Assembly (NCBI GenBank): GCA_025548565.1
Contig: JAJLPB010000017.1
Span: 62,001-126,000 of the forward strand
Length of the DNA stretch: 64,000 nucleotides
Origin: Rugamonas sp. A1-17
GTDB lineage: Bacteria > Pseudomonadota > Gammaproteobacteria > Burkholderiales > Burkholderiaceae_D
Direction of reading: 5' to 3'
This document shows positions 1 through 12,921 of the stretch, one piece after another. Position 1 is the first letter of the stretch, and every line of letters starts with the position of its first letter. The translations under genes were made by a program, and so were the position numbers. The notes beneath the pieces are model-generated. The model saw nothing but the letters and a program-made list of their open reading frames with translations. It was not told the DNA's origin and ran no database searches.

Positions 1-1687
1 GTTCCGATTCCTGAGCCTGCGCAAGGATAACTATCTCTTTCATCAAGCGACGTTGTACGAGCAAACCTCCAGCGTGTTTGCGGACTATGACGGCCTTTGC
101 GATTGGGACTGGCGCGTCGCTGGCGCGCAAAAAATAATGAACGATGCGTGCCAGTTCGACGAGACCGACAGCAATTATTTGCAGCGGCGCTGGAACGCGG
201 CGGGGCTGGTTTACTGGTTCGAACACAGTGCAAGCGGCCACAAGATGGTGCTGACCGACGACACGACGATTGCTGCGCCGATAGAAGGCGGGGAAGAGGT
301 GCCGTTTCAACGCCACGGCGGCGCGCAGGAAGAGGACGGGATCGGCGAGTGGTCGCCTATGCGCCACTTGGTGCAAGGTGCCGTGGCGGTTGCCAGCTAC
401 GACTTCAAAAGCGGCAAGCCCATCGTCAGCGCGATGCCGACGGTGAACCGACAAGGCAATGTGCCGGTCATCGAATCGTACGAATACACAGGCGCCCTCG
501 GTTTTGCCGACCATGCCACCGGCGAAGCGCTGGCCCGGTTGCGCCTGGAGGAAATGGAAGCCGTGGGAAAACTGTTCCATGGCGCTGGCAATAACCGCCG
601 CCTGGCGCCGGGGCGCTGGTTCCGCCTGACAGGACATTTCGATGGCGCGCCAAACGGAGGCAGTGGGGATACCGATGAGTTTCTGGTCGTCGAAGTGCGG
701 CATCGCGCCTCGAACAATTACCAGGTCAACGCGCAGCAGGCGTCGGAGTACCAGAACCAGGTGACGTGCTTGCGCAAGATCATTCCCTGGCGGCCCGGCC
801 GCACACGCAATTGCGAAGAGACCCGGATCTACGGCCTGCAGACTGCCACGATCACCGGCCCGGCCGGCGAAGAAATCCATACCGATGAATTTGGCCGCGT
901 GCGGGTTCAGTTCCACTGGGACCGGGTCGGTGTCCGCGACGAGAACAGTTCCACCTGGATCCGCGTTGCAACGCCATGGGCAGGCTCGAACTTCGGCATG
1001 ACTTCGATCCCGCGCGTCGGGACCGAGGTGATTGTCTCCTTTTTTGGCGGCGATCCGGACCGCCCGATCATTATTGGCATGGTCCCCAACGTCGATACCA
1101 TGCCGGCGTGGGAACTGCCTGCCAATAAGACCCAAAGCGGCATGATGTCCAGGTCCAGCCCAGGGGGCGGTGCACAGAACGCGAACGCCTTGCGCTTCGA
1201 GGACAAGAAGGGCGCCGAGCAAGTCTGGCTCAAGGCCGAGCGCGATTTCGATTCGAATGTCGGCAACGACCAGACACTCACTGTGGGCAACAACCGCAGC
1301 AAAGTCGTGGCGCAGGACGAGGATGCCTTCGTCGGGAACAACCATAGCCGCCGCATCAAGAACAGCCTGATGGAGACGGTCAAGGTCGACGCCTTGCAGC
1401 AGATCGGCGGCGAAAAGAACACGCTGGTCGGCAAGCATTACAAGGTGGAGGCCGGCGAGTCCTTCGAGATCACTTGCGGGCAGGCCAAGTTCTATATGGA
1501 TAAAAGCGGCAACGTCGCCATCACGGGCAAGAGCATCAACATCACCTCCGACGGGCCGGTTCAGGTTAACGGCAAGACGATCGACCTGAACTCCAGCGGC
1601 GGCGCGGCGGCCGTCACGCCCAGCCCGAAAGGTGGCGGGGCCATCATCGCCGATGTCGACGCCCAGTTTCCAGGCAACCCCACATGA
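1..1687 (+). CDS. vgrG: Type VI secretion tip protein VgrG (5' truncated by window edge)
   Basis: The reading frame is open from the first complete codon at base 2, so the start lies outside the window; about 560 residues are visible. The visible part begins in the gp27-like hub, followed by the gp5-type OB fold (WIRVATPWAGSNFG, then GTEVIVSFFGGDPDRPIIIG), which is the classic VgrG needle base. A repetitive beta-prism with VGNN/VGKH-type repeats (DUF2345-like) follows, and a short Gly/Pro-rich tail ends the protein. VgrG trimers form the puncturing tip of the T6SS and carry PAAR/Rhs effectors. The stop codon overlaps the start of the next gene by 4 bp (ATGA), which implies translational coupling with the chaperone and Rhs effector. 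No other T6SS structural genes are in the window, so this looks like an orphan vgrG-effector island. Confidence 0.95.
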   Translation, partial: FRFLSLRKDNYLFHQATLYEQTSSVFADYDGLCDWDWRVAGAQKIMNDACQFDETDSNYLQRRWNAAGLVYWFEHSASGHKMVLTDDTTIAAPIEGGEEVPFQRHGGAQEEDGIGEWSPMRHLVQGAVAVASYDFKSGKPIVSAMPTVNRQGNVPVIESYEYTGALGFADHATGEALARLRLEEMEAVGKLFHGAGNNRRLAPGRWFRLTGHFDGAPNGGSGDTDEFLVVEVRHRASNNYQVNAQQASEYQNQVTCLRKIIPWRPGRTRNCEETRIYGLQTATITGPAGEEIHTDEFGRVRVQFHWDRVGVRDENSSTWIRVATPWAGSNFGMTSIPRVGTEVIVSFFGGDPDRPIIIGMVPNVDTMPAWELPANKTQSGMMSRSSPGGGAQNANALRFEDKKGAEQVWLKAERDFDSNVGNDQTLTVGNNRSKVVAQDEDAFVGNNHSRRIKNSLMETVKVDALQQIGGEKNTLVGKHYKVEAGESFEITCGQAKFYMDKSGNVAITGKSINITSDGPVQVNGKTIDLNSSGGAAAVTPSPKGGGAIIADVDAQFPGNPT

Positions 1688-2127
1688 CAGAAATAATGAA
1701 CTATCAAATTCAGGAAGGCGTTTTCGTGGTGCCCGCGCAGGCCCAGGACCGCAGCGTCAACATGCTCGTGCTCAACCATGGTCCCGGCGGGTTGACGCTG
1801 GTGGTCACGCGCGATCTCATGCAGGAGGGCGAGGTGCTCGACGGCATGCTGCGCCGCCAGCTGCGCACGCTTGGTACCCAGGTCAAGCAATTGAAGCACC
1901 AGGAACCGGTGGCCCTGCAGGTGGGGCAGGCAGCGCTGCCCGCGTTACAGGTAGCGGTGACCTTCAAGCAAAACAACGCTACCGTCCACCAGCTGCAGAC
2001 CATGGTCGCGCTGCGTGACAAGGCGGTGCTGGTGTTCACGATTACCTGCGCGGCTCCGCTGACGGCGGAGCAAGCCGCCTATGCGCAGCAAATGCTTGAC
2101 AGCTTCACCCCCAGCCAGCAGGACTGA
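1684..2127 (+). CDS. DcrB/DUF1795 family protein, EagR-type T6SS effector chaperone
   Basis: A 147-residue soluble protein without a signal peptide. Its general shape (N-terminal beta strands around VVPAQAQDRSVNMLV, C-terminal MLDSFTP helix end) fits the DcrB/DUF1795 family. In T6SS loci this family supplies the Eag chaperones that hold the hydrophobic N-terminal helices of prePAAR effectors before loading on VgrG. The position supports that role: it overlaps vgrG by 4 bp and ends 5 bp before the start of an Rhs protein that has exactly such helices. The family assignment rests on length, sequence character and context, not on a search. Confidence 0.82.
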   Translation: MTEIMNYQIQEGVFVVPAQAQDRSVNMLVLNHGPGGLTLVVTRDLMQEGEVLDGMLRRQLRTLGTQVKQLKHQEPVALQVGQAALPALQVAVTFKQNNATVHQLQTMVALRDKAVLVFTITCAAPLTAEQAAYAQQMLDSFTPSQQD

Positions 2128-2132
2128 CTCTC

Positions 2133-5100
2133 ATGTGTCCGGCAGCAGCCCGTCTTGGCGATCCGATAGCCCATACCTCGACCATGGGCATGCTCGCCAA
2201 GATGGGCGGCTCGCTGCTGATCGGAGCCCTGGTCGGCGCTGCGCTCACGGCGCTGGTGGCCGCCGCGGTTGTGGCAACCGTCGCGACTGGCGGGTTGGGC
2301 CTGGGCGCGGTGCTGGCGATCGGCTTTGGCGTCAGCATGGCAATGGAGGCAAGCGGGCTAAATGGGTTTATAGACAACCAGGTCAATCGGGCTGTCGATA
2401 AATTCATTCCGCCTTCCATCGAGGGCAAGATCGTCAGCGGATCGTCAAACGTCAAGTTCAATTCGCAGCCTGTGGCGCGCGCCGCCGCGCCTGGCGAACT
2501 CGACACCATTGCATGCGGCAAGCATTCGTCCGGGCCGGCGCCCATGCTGGCACAGGGTTCCGATAACGTCTTCATCAACGACCAGCCGGCGGCCCGCAAG
2601 GGCGACATGACGACCTGCGGCGGCACCATCGCCGAAGGTTCCGAAAATGTTTTCGTCGGCGGCGGCACGCTGACCGTGCGCGAAATCCACGACGAGCGGC
2701 CATGGTGGATCACGGCGCTCGGGGTGGCCATCGGTGTCGCGTTGACGCTGTGCGGCCGTGGGAAGATGAACCTGTCGGCGCTGAAATCTGCATTGCCTTG
2801 CCTGCTGCTTAATTTCGGCGCCTCGTTTGCGGGCAGCATGGTCGGAGGGCTGATCCGCACCACGATCGGCAATCCGGTCAATGTCATCACGGGCGGGAAG
2901 GTGCTGAGCGATCCGCCTGATTTTTCGCTGGCAGGGCCGCTCGCACTGAGCTGGGAGCGTTTCTACAGCAGCCACGACTGCCGCGAGGATGGCCTGCTTG
3001 GCCGCGGCTGGAGTGTGCCGTTCGAGGTGGCGTTGGACGTTGTGCGGGATGGCGCCGGGGCGCTGACGGCCGTGGGTTTCACCGATGCCCAGGGCCGGAT
3101 CATGACGTTCCCCGCCGTGTCGCCAGGCGAGAGCCACTACAGCACTGCGGAAGGGTATTACCTCATTTGTACGGAACTGGGGCAATATCTTATCGAAAGT
3201 GTCGATGGGCTGTATTTCGATTTTGGCGTTCCCGATGCAGGGTTTGGCGGCAAGCTTAAATTGCAGCGCATCGAGGACCGCAATGGCAACTGGAACGCGC
3301 TGCGTTATGACACAGCCGGTAAGCTGCGCCAGCTGAACGACAGTTGCGGCCGCACGCTGGAACTGCATTTTTCATCCGCCCATCCGCTGCGGGTAGAACG
3401 CGTCGACCTGGCTCAGGGCATCGATGGCGAACCGGCGGAAACCCTTGTGTACTATCGCTACGATCCTCAGGGGCAGCTAGCCGAGGTCGCAGGCCTCGAT
3501 CGACAAGTCACGCGCTGGTTCGCTTACCAGCAAGGCTTGATGACTGAACACCGCCGGGCCGGCGGCCTGCGCTGCCACTATGCGTGGAGCGGCAGCGGCG
3601 CCGATGCGCGCGTGACCCGCCACTGGACCGACGACGGCGAGGCCTATGAATTCGAGTATGACTTGCGCCAGGGTGTCACCGTCATCACGGACCAGATCGG
3701 CCGTGTCGAACGCTGGAAATGGAACCGCGACTGCCAGCCAACTTCCTACACCGACCCCGAGGGGAATATCTGGCGCTACGACTGGGACCAGCGGCGCAGG
3801 CTGACGCAGATGACCGATCCGCTGGGCGCGCGGACGCAATGGGAATACGATGAGGCCGGGCGCATGGTCAAGAGCATCAGCGCGCTTGGGCAGATCGAAT
3901 CGGTGCAATGGCATGATCGCTTGAACTTGCCCATCGTTGAAATCGATGCGGCCGGAAACCGCACCGAATATCACTACGACAAAGTGGGCAATCTGACGGC
4001 GGTCACCGATCCGCTCGGTCACGTCACGGAGCAGTTCAACGATGCGCGAGGCTTGCCGCATACGCTGCGCGACGCGCGCGGCGGTGTCAAGCATCTGGAG
4101 TGGAGTGCGCGGGCGCAGCTGACTGCGCATGTCGACTGCTCGGGAAAGCGAACCGTCTACGAATACGATGCGCGCGGCCACCTGGCCCGGCGCGTGGATG
4201 CCTTGGGACAAACCACGGCTTACAGCGCGGATGAGCAAGGACGCATAGTCTCCATCGTTCATCCCGACGGCACACAAGAGAAATTCGAATACGACGCCGC
4301 CGGACGGCTAAGCGTCAGCCGGACTGGCGGCGACCGGGTCACGCACTATGAGCGCAACGCGCGGGGACTGATCACGCGCCGCCGCAATGCTCTGGGCAGA
4401 AGTGTCGAGTTCAGGTACGACGCCGCGTTCCGGCTCGTCGAGCTGCTCAACGAGAACGAGGAATCGTACCGCTTCGCCTACGACAAGAACGATCGCGTGG
4501 TTGCCGAAGTCGGACTGGATGGCGTCACGAAGCGCATTGCCTACGACCAGCGCGGCCTTGCGGTGGCGGTCACCAGCGCCGCTGGCGAGGCCGATGAATT
4601 GACTGTGCGGATGGAGCGCGACCTCATGGGGCGCCTCACTTGTCGCCACGCGCGCGGATTCAGCACATCGTTCCGCTATGACCAGCTGGGCCAGCTCGTG
4701 CACGCCGCCAGCTTCAACGATTACCGAGGCGTGCGCAAAGTGTTCGATGAATTGGCCTTTGCCTACAGCAAGCGCGGCGAGCTGCTCAGTGAGACTGGCC
4801 ACATGGGAATGCTCGCGCATCGTTACGACGAGCTCGGGAACCGCATCAGCACGACGCTGCCCGATGGGCGGATCATCCAGTCGCTGCACTACGGATCGGG
4901 ACATGTCCACCAGATCAATCTGGATGGCGAACTCATTTGCGATCTGGAGCGCGACGACCTGCACCGCGAAGTCGGACGCAGCCAGGGGGCGCTGAACACC
5001 GTCTTTAACTACGACAGCGCGGGAAGGCGTACCCGCGCCCAGTCCTTGCGGGACGGGCGTTCCATGCTGGCCAAGGAATGGGCTTATGACGCGGCGGGCG

Positions 5101-6338
5101 AAATGGTCCGGAAAGATCATTCGCTCAATGGCCGGACTTCCTACATGTATGATTCACTGGGGAGGATCTGCTACGCGGGCCAGGATGCGCAGCGTGAAAT
5201 GTTCCAGTGGGATGCCGCGGCCAATCTGGTTGATTCCGTTCAGCCCGGCGGCTATGTGCGGCACAACCGCGTCATGGTGTTCCGGGACCTGCGCTTTGAA
5301 TACGACGTGCATGGCCGGCTTGAATCCAAGCGTACGGGCGCGCACACCGTGCAGCATTTCAGCTATGACGGCGAGCACCGGCTCAGCCAGGTCGAGACGC
5401 ATCGCCAAGGCGTCACGCAGCAGGTTCGCTTCGATTACGATGCGCTGGGACGGCGTATTCGCAAGCATGACGAGTTCGGCACCACGCTGTTCCTGTGGGA
5501 TGGGATGAGTCTGCTGCAAGAGCAGCGCGGAGCGCAGGCGGCCGCTTATCTTTATGAGACGAACAGTTACATACCGGTCGCCAGGATCGACAGCGCTGCT
5601 GGCGGAAAGGCGGAGGGCGGCGGGAGCCCGCAAGCGTCAACATATTATTTCCATTGCGATGTTTCGGGCTTGCCGGAGGAGCTGACCGCCGCATCAGGAG
5701 AGCTTGCGTGGCGGGCGCAATATAAAGTGTGGGGCAATACGGTTGTCGAAGACTGGACTGCCGATCCTGCGGATGAACACGCTCCGCTGCCGCAGAATCT
5801 GCGCTTCCAGGGACAATATCTGGACAGGGAGAGCGGCCTTCATTACAACACCTTTCGGTATTACGATCCGGATATCGGGCGGTTTACCACGCCCGATCCA
5901 ATCGGGCTGGCGGGTGGGGTTAACTTATACCAATATGCACCAAATCCGATTTCGTGGATTGATCCTTGGGGGTGGAACAGCCACGGGGTCTACGACGTCC
6001 ATGGTGAGGCTAGAGTGCCAACAGACATGTATCGCATGTCCGATGGTCGGCATTTCCAAGAGTCGAACCGGCAGCTTTACTATCAGATGAAAAATGATCC
6101 TCAATTTAAGGCAGCCATTGAGGCAAAATATCCCGGCACTTTTGAGGCGGTTTCGCCTGGCAGGAGAGGGGCGTTCCCGAGAACAGCTCCGCCTGATTTA
6201 ACTTGGCATCATCATGAGAAGGTTGGCGGGCTATTGCAGCTTGTCGATCAAGCTGACCACAACGCAAGACATAAAGACTATCATCCCACAGGTAGGGGAG
6301 GTCGAAATACATGGGGCGGTGGTAGTAAGTGTCGATGA
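2133..6338 (+). CDS. prePAAR-PAAR-Rhs polymorphic toxin with C-terminal WHH/HNH nuclease
   Basis: 1401 residues. The prePAAR motif AARLGDPIAH lies at residues 5-14, followed by hydrophobic helices (about 24-75), a PAAR domain (about 95-180) and a second hydrophobic region (about 190-250). Many YD repeats then form the Rhs cage up to the core-end motif RYYDPDIGRF, DPIGLAGG and DPWGWN (ending at residue 1282), where Rhs proteins cleave themselves. The variable tail, residues 1283-1401, contains TWHHHE (W1358) and a late HNARHKDYHP segment, as in HNH/EndoVII-superfamily toxins of the WHH type, so DNase activity is expected. Two hydrophobic regions flanking PAAR fit an effector delivered by VgrG with an Eag chaperone. 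The base composition of the tip becomes AT-richer, typical of swapped Rhs tips. Confidence 0.95.
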   Translation: MCPAAARLGDPIAHTSTMGMLAKMGGSLLIGALVGAALTALVAAAVVATVATGGLGLGAVLAIGFGVSMAMEASGLNGFIDNQVNRAVDKFIPPSIEGKIVSGSSNVKFNSQPVARAAAPGELDTIACGKHSSGPAPMLAQGSDNVFINDQPAARKGDMTTCGGTIAEGSENVFVGGGTLTVREIHDERPWWITALGVAIGVALTLCGRGKMNLSALKSALPCLLLNFGASFAGSMVGGLIRTTIGNPVNVITGGKVLSDPPDFSLAGPLALSWERFYSSHDCREDGLLGRGWSVPFEVALDVVRDGAGALTAVGFTDAQGRIMTFPAVSPGESHYSTAEGYYLICTELGQYLIESVDGLYFDFGVPDAGFGGKLKLQRIEDRNGNWNALRYDTAGKLRQLNDSCGRTLELHFSSAHPLRVERVDLAQGIDGEPAETLVYYRYDPQGQLAEVAGLDRQVTRWFAYQQGLMTEHRRAGGLRCHYAWSGSGADARVTRHWTDDGEAYEFEYDLRQGVTVITDQIGRVERWKWNRDCQPTSYTDPEGNIWRYDWDQRRRLTQMTDPLGARTQWEYDEAGRMVKSISALGQIESVQWHDRLNLPIVEIDAAGNRTEYHYDKVGNLTAVTDPLGHVTEQFNDARGLPHTLRDARGGVKHLEWSARAQLTAHVDCSGKRTVYEYDARGHLARRVDALGQTTAYSADEQGRIVSIVHPDGTQEKFEYDAAGRLSVSRTGGDRVTHYERNARGLITRRRNALGRSVEFRYDAAFRLVELLNENEESYRFAYDKNDRVVAEVGLDGVTKRIAYDQRGLAVAVTSAAGEADELTVRMERDLMGRLTCRHARGFSTSFRYDQLGQLVHAASFNDYRGVRKVFDELAFAYSKRGELLSETGHMGMLAHRYDELGNRISTTLPDGRIIQSLHYGSGHVHQINLDGELICDLERDDLHREVGRSQGALNTVFNYDSAGRRTRAQSLRDGRSMLAKEWAYDAAGEMVRKDHSLNGRTSYMYDSLGRICYAGQDAQREMFQWDAAANLVDSVQPGGYVRHNRVMVFRDLRFEYDVHGRLESKRTGAHTVQHFSYDGEHRLSQVETHRQGVTQQVRFDYDALGRRIRKHDEFGTTLFLWDGMSLLQEQRGAQAAAYLYETNSYIPVARIDSAAGGKAEGGGSPQASTYYFHCDVSGLPEELTAASGELAWRAQYKVWGNTVVEDWTADPADEHAPLPQNLRFQGQYLDRESGLHYNTFRYYDPDIGRFTTPDPIGLAGGVNLYQYAPNPISWIDPWGWNSHGVYDVHGEARVPTDMYRMSDGRHFQESNRQLYYQMKNDPQFKAAIEAKYPGTFEAVSPGRRGAFPRTAPPDLTWHHHEKVGGLLQLVDQADHNARHKDYHPTGRGGRNTWGGGSKCR

Positions 6339-6365
6339 ATTTGCATTTCATAAAAGGATACAGTT

Positions 6366-6710
6366 ATGGAGTACTTCCAATCAATTTCGGATTTGATTGC
6401 TGGCTTAAAACACCTAAAACAGGAAGCATGGATTCATACGGATATGAGGGTCTGGTTGTCAGATCCACTAAAATCGGATTTTTATTATTTACCTTGGGAC
6501 TACATGCAAAGCCTGGAGGATGATGAGGTCTTTGAGGATGACGATGGTCTTGAACTGCCAATTGTTTTGAAAGACAAGAATTTGAAGGAGTGGATGTTAG
6601 TCAATGTACTTACTCATATCGCCAATTCTGTTAATTGGAAGGTCGAGGGTGTGAAAGAATTCATTGATCAAGTCAACTATTACCGTGAATTTGATACCTT
6701 TAAGCGCTGA
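6366..6710 (+). CDS. Presumptive immunity protein for the Rhs nuclease tip
   Basis: A 114-residue acidic cytoplasmic protein that starts 27 bp after the Rhs stop, with a good ribosome site (AAAGGA, 9 bp upstream). It has an acidic DDEVFEDDDG stretch and an aromatic, charged C-terminus. The DNA is clearly AT-richer than the flanking genome. I do not recognise the family with confidence; a DUF7716-like protein is possible. The cognate-immunity role is inferred from position alone: the gene directly after an Rhs tip is normally its antidote, and acidity suits a protein that blocks a basic nuclease site. Confidence 0.75.
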   Translation: MEYFQSISDLIAGLKHLKQEAWIHTDMRVWLSDPLKSDFYYLPWDYMQSLEDDEVFEDDDGLELPIVLKDKNLKEWMLVNVLTHIANSVNWKVEGVKEFIDQVNYYREFDTFKR

Positions 6711-6775
6711 GAAAAGAATGGTCTCGGTAAATCCGGCGCTGTCAAAGCCCCAAATGGAACAGGCCTGGATCGGGT

Positions 6776-6818
6776 CCTGATGGCGAGGCGGGTTTCATGG
6801 ATTTCTTCTTCGGGTAAG
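6776..6818 (+). pseudogene. 3' remnant of SUKH-like immunity gene (copy A)
   Basis: This 43-bp stretch matches the last 43 bp around the stop of the intact SUKH-like gene (8281-8323) with a single difference. It still encodes the tail GFMDFFFG and stop, but no matching upstream body is present. It lies just behind the presumptive immunity gene at 6366-6710. The remaining sequence to 6986 holds no convincing gene; one frame is open to about 6924 but starts in debris. Confidence 0.8.
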
Positions 6819-6986
6819 AGGCAAATGAGCATGAAACCTGCGCAATTTAAAACGTGGGGAGAGAGGAAAAGGCGCGCAAACCTCGTAGGCGCCCCGCGAC
6901 TCAAGTATAAGGCTTACCAACAATAGCCCTCAAGATACCGCCCCTCTGGCCCATGTCGGCCACGCGATGAGTGCAATGCGCTGGGA

Positions 6987-7020
6987 CTGACTGGAGAAAT
7001 TAAATGTCGCTTGACACCGC
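6987..7020 (+). pseudogene. 5' remnant of SUKH-like immunity gene (start region)
   Basis: 34 bp that align with 7721-7754, the ribosome site and first codons of the intact SUKH-like gene, with 6 differences. The shared part includes an ATG (7004) and codons for MSLD. The frame then runs into unrelated sequence and stops at about 7075. It lies immediately upstream of the small gene at 7038. Confidence 0.65.
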
Positions 7021-7037
7021 CTTTTGGGGTGAAATAA

Positions 7038-7355
7038 ATGGTCGATTTGACGAAGTACAGTGTAGCCATGCTGTATAGCAGAAGTAAAAACCTTGAGTAC
7101 AAAAAGAGGATCATTGAGAAGTCGGTTAGCCTTTTGTCCTTCTTGAAAAGGGAGGGGCTAATAAAAAATGAGCCCTTCGATGCTGATGGAAATTTGGACA
7201 TGACATTTATCTTGAGGCAATCGGATCTGGCTCCCGATGGACTTGAGCTTTTTAAAAAAGCTATCCCTGCATGGTTGGGTAAGCTGGATAGAGGGTTGGC
7301 TGTGACTGATGTTAGTTACTTGGAAAAGGCATTGAGGGAAATTAGAGGTCCATAA
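7038..7355 (+). CDS. Small orphan protein, possible immunity protein
   Basis: A 105-residue soluble protein, basic in its first half, with a GGGGTG ribosome site about 8 bp upstream of ATG. It has helical stretches such as KKRIIEKSVSLLSFLKREGL and ends in LEKALREIRGP. I do not recognise its family. The DNA is AT-rich like the gene at 6366. It sits precisely between a 5' remnant (6987-7020) and a 3' remnant (7368-7410) of a SUKH-like gene. This suggests it was shuffled into an immunity locus. A role as orphan immunity against a former or foreign Rhs tip is inference from context only. Confidence 0.65.
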   Translation: MVDLTKYSVAMLYSRSKNLEYKKRIIEKSVSLLSFLKREGLIKNEPFDADGNLDMTFILRQSDLAPDGLELFKKAIPAWLGKLDRGLAVTDVSYLEKALREIRGP

Positions 7356-7367
7356 AAAATGGCCTCC

Positions 7368-7410
7368 GATTCTCGAATTTCTCGATGCGGTCAGTGCCGT
7401 TGCACTGCGC
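7368..7410 (+). pseudogene. 3' remnant of SUKH-like immunity gene (copy B)
   Basis: This stretch encodes ILEFLDAVSAVALR followed by TAG. It corresponds to IPEFLHAVSAIALR near the C-terminus of the intact SUKH-like protein; the DNA alignment to 8230-8271 shows about 6 differences in 42 bp. There is no start or body. It lies 12 bp after the stop of the 7038 gene, and its TAG is in frame with the truncated SUKH gene that follows. Confidence 0.7.
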
Positions 7411-7416
7411 TAGGCC

Positions 7417-7647
7417 ATGCGTGCCAAGAGAGTCATCCCAGATTTCTTCTTGCCATTCGCATGGGACCCGGGCGGAAACTTCTTCGGTCTTGACCTGCGT
7501 GATGAGTCAGTTGCCTACTACGCGACAGATGTGTTTAATCCGAAGCTGAGCGACGCAGAGAACTACAACAGCGCACAACGACGCGTTGCGAAGTCGTTCG
7601 AACATTTTCTTGAAATTTTGGAGCCCAACCCGGACGAGAGTTGGTAA
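7417..7647 (+). pseudogene. Truncated SUKH (SMI1/KNR4) immunity protein, C-terminal part
   Basis: 76 codons. The segment FLPFAWDPGGNFFGLDLR is the typical central strand region of SMI1/KNR4 (SUKH) proteins, followed by the family's closing VAKSFEHFLEIL. Intact SUKH proteins are usually 130-190 residues, so about half is missing from the N-terminus. The ATG at 7417 has no good ribosome site and follows directly on the in-frame TAG of remnant copy B. It differs in sequence from the intact SUKH-like gene at 7738, so it is a second, decayed immunity lineage. A short functional product cannot be excluded. Confidence 0.7.
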
Positions 7648-7662
7648 CCGCGCGATAGCCTG

Positions 7663-7687
7663 CGCTCAGCGCCTCAGCGCCTGAGCG
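7663..7687. terminator. Possible hairpin after the SUKH fragment
   Basis: CGCTCAGCGC and GCGCCTGAGCG can pair with one bulged base around a 4-base loop. There is no run of T, so this may be a weak terminator or an incidental repeat between immunity genes. Confidence 0.25.
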
Positions 7688-7737
7688 TCGGCCAAGGCAT
7701 AATGGTGGCCAAGGGTAAACCTGACCGGAAAAATTGA

Positions 7738-8322
7738 ATGTCGCTCGACGCTGCATTGAAAAATTTTGCTGACTCTTTTGCGGCGGGATCCGAAAATATC
7801 GGAACTGTTGAATATCGCCCATCCCAGCCAGCCGTAGCGTCGATTCCACTTGGCGCAGTCCTGCGAGACTATTACGAGAGGCTGCGCTTTAGCGACAGAC
7901 CGCTAGTGGGAGGGCGGCTCTTGCTGAAACTGTTTCCGCTCGATTGGCTGGAGGCGGCTCAGCAGGGCTGGCGCTGGATACGCGACAAACAGGGCTCCGT
8001 CACAGAAAATCCTGTCTGGAACAAGCACTGGATCGTCATCGCGGACCGCAATGGTGATGCGATCGTTGTCGATAGTAGTGCCGCCGACAGCGTAGTGACC
8101 GGCCACATCGGCTCATATAACGTGAAGATTGCCGACGAGCTCGCGAGTTTTTTTCAGGTCATGGCCGAGGCTATGACGGTTGAAGCGGTCACCTTCAATT
8201 ACGACGTGCTCGACGACGAACTCAACCCTATTCCCGAATTCCTCCATGCAGTCAGTGCGATTGCACTGCGCGTGCTTGGGCCTGATGGCGAGGCGGGGTT
8301 CATGGATTTCTTCTTCGGGTAA
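7738..8322 (+). CDS. SUKH-like (SMI1/KNR4) immunity family protein
   Basis: A 194-residue cytoplasmic protein with a GGAAAAA ribosome site. The segment HWIVIADRNGDAIVVDSS and the later ELASFFQVMAEAM helix are characteristic of SMI1/KNR4 (SUKH superfamily) proteins, which commonly neutralise nuclease toxins of polymorphic systems. It is the only full-length member here and is the source sequence for the short remnants at 6776, 6987 and 7368. It may protect against the local Rhs nuclease or, more likely, against an effector tip that has been replaced. It ends 48 bp from the convergent lhr gene. Confidence 0.8.
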   Translation: MSLDAALKNFADSFAAGSENIGTVEYRPSQPAVASIPLGAVLRDYYERLRFSDRPLVGGRLLLKLFPLDWLEAAQQGWRWIRDKQGSVTENPVWNKHWIVIADRNGDAIVVDSSAADSVVTGHIGSYNVKIADELASFFQVMAEAMTVEAVTFNYDVLDDELNPIPEFLHAVSAIALRVLGPDGEAGFMDFFFG

Positions 8323-8370
8323 GCCGGCGGCTTATGGTGCGACCGGTCTTGTGAAATACCGGCATCCGGT

Positions 8371-12876
<4,506 letters not shown>

Positions 12877-12921
12877 GCCGATATAGTTGGGGATGTTCCG
12901 TTGGATGTCAACCGCCGGCGG

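Noticed and set aside
1-8322. Prophage tail or complete T6SS cluster
   Set aside because: Only the vgrG-chaperone-Rhs-immunity part is present; no sheath, baseplate or phage structural genes are seen.
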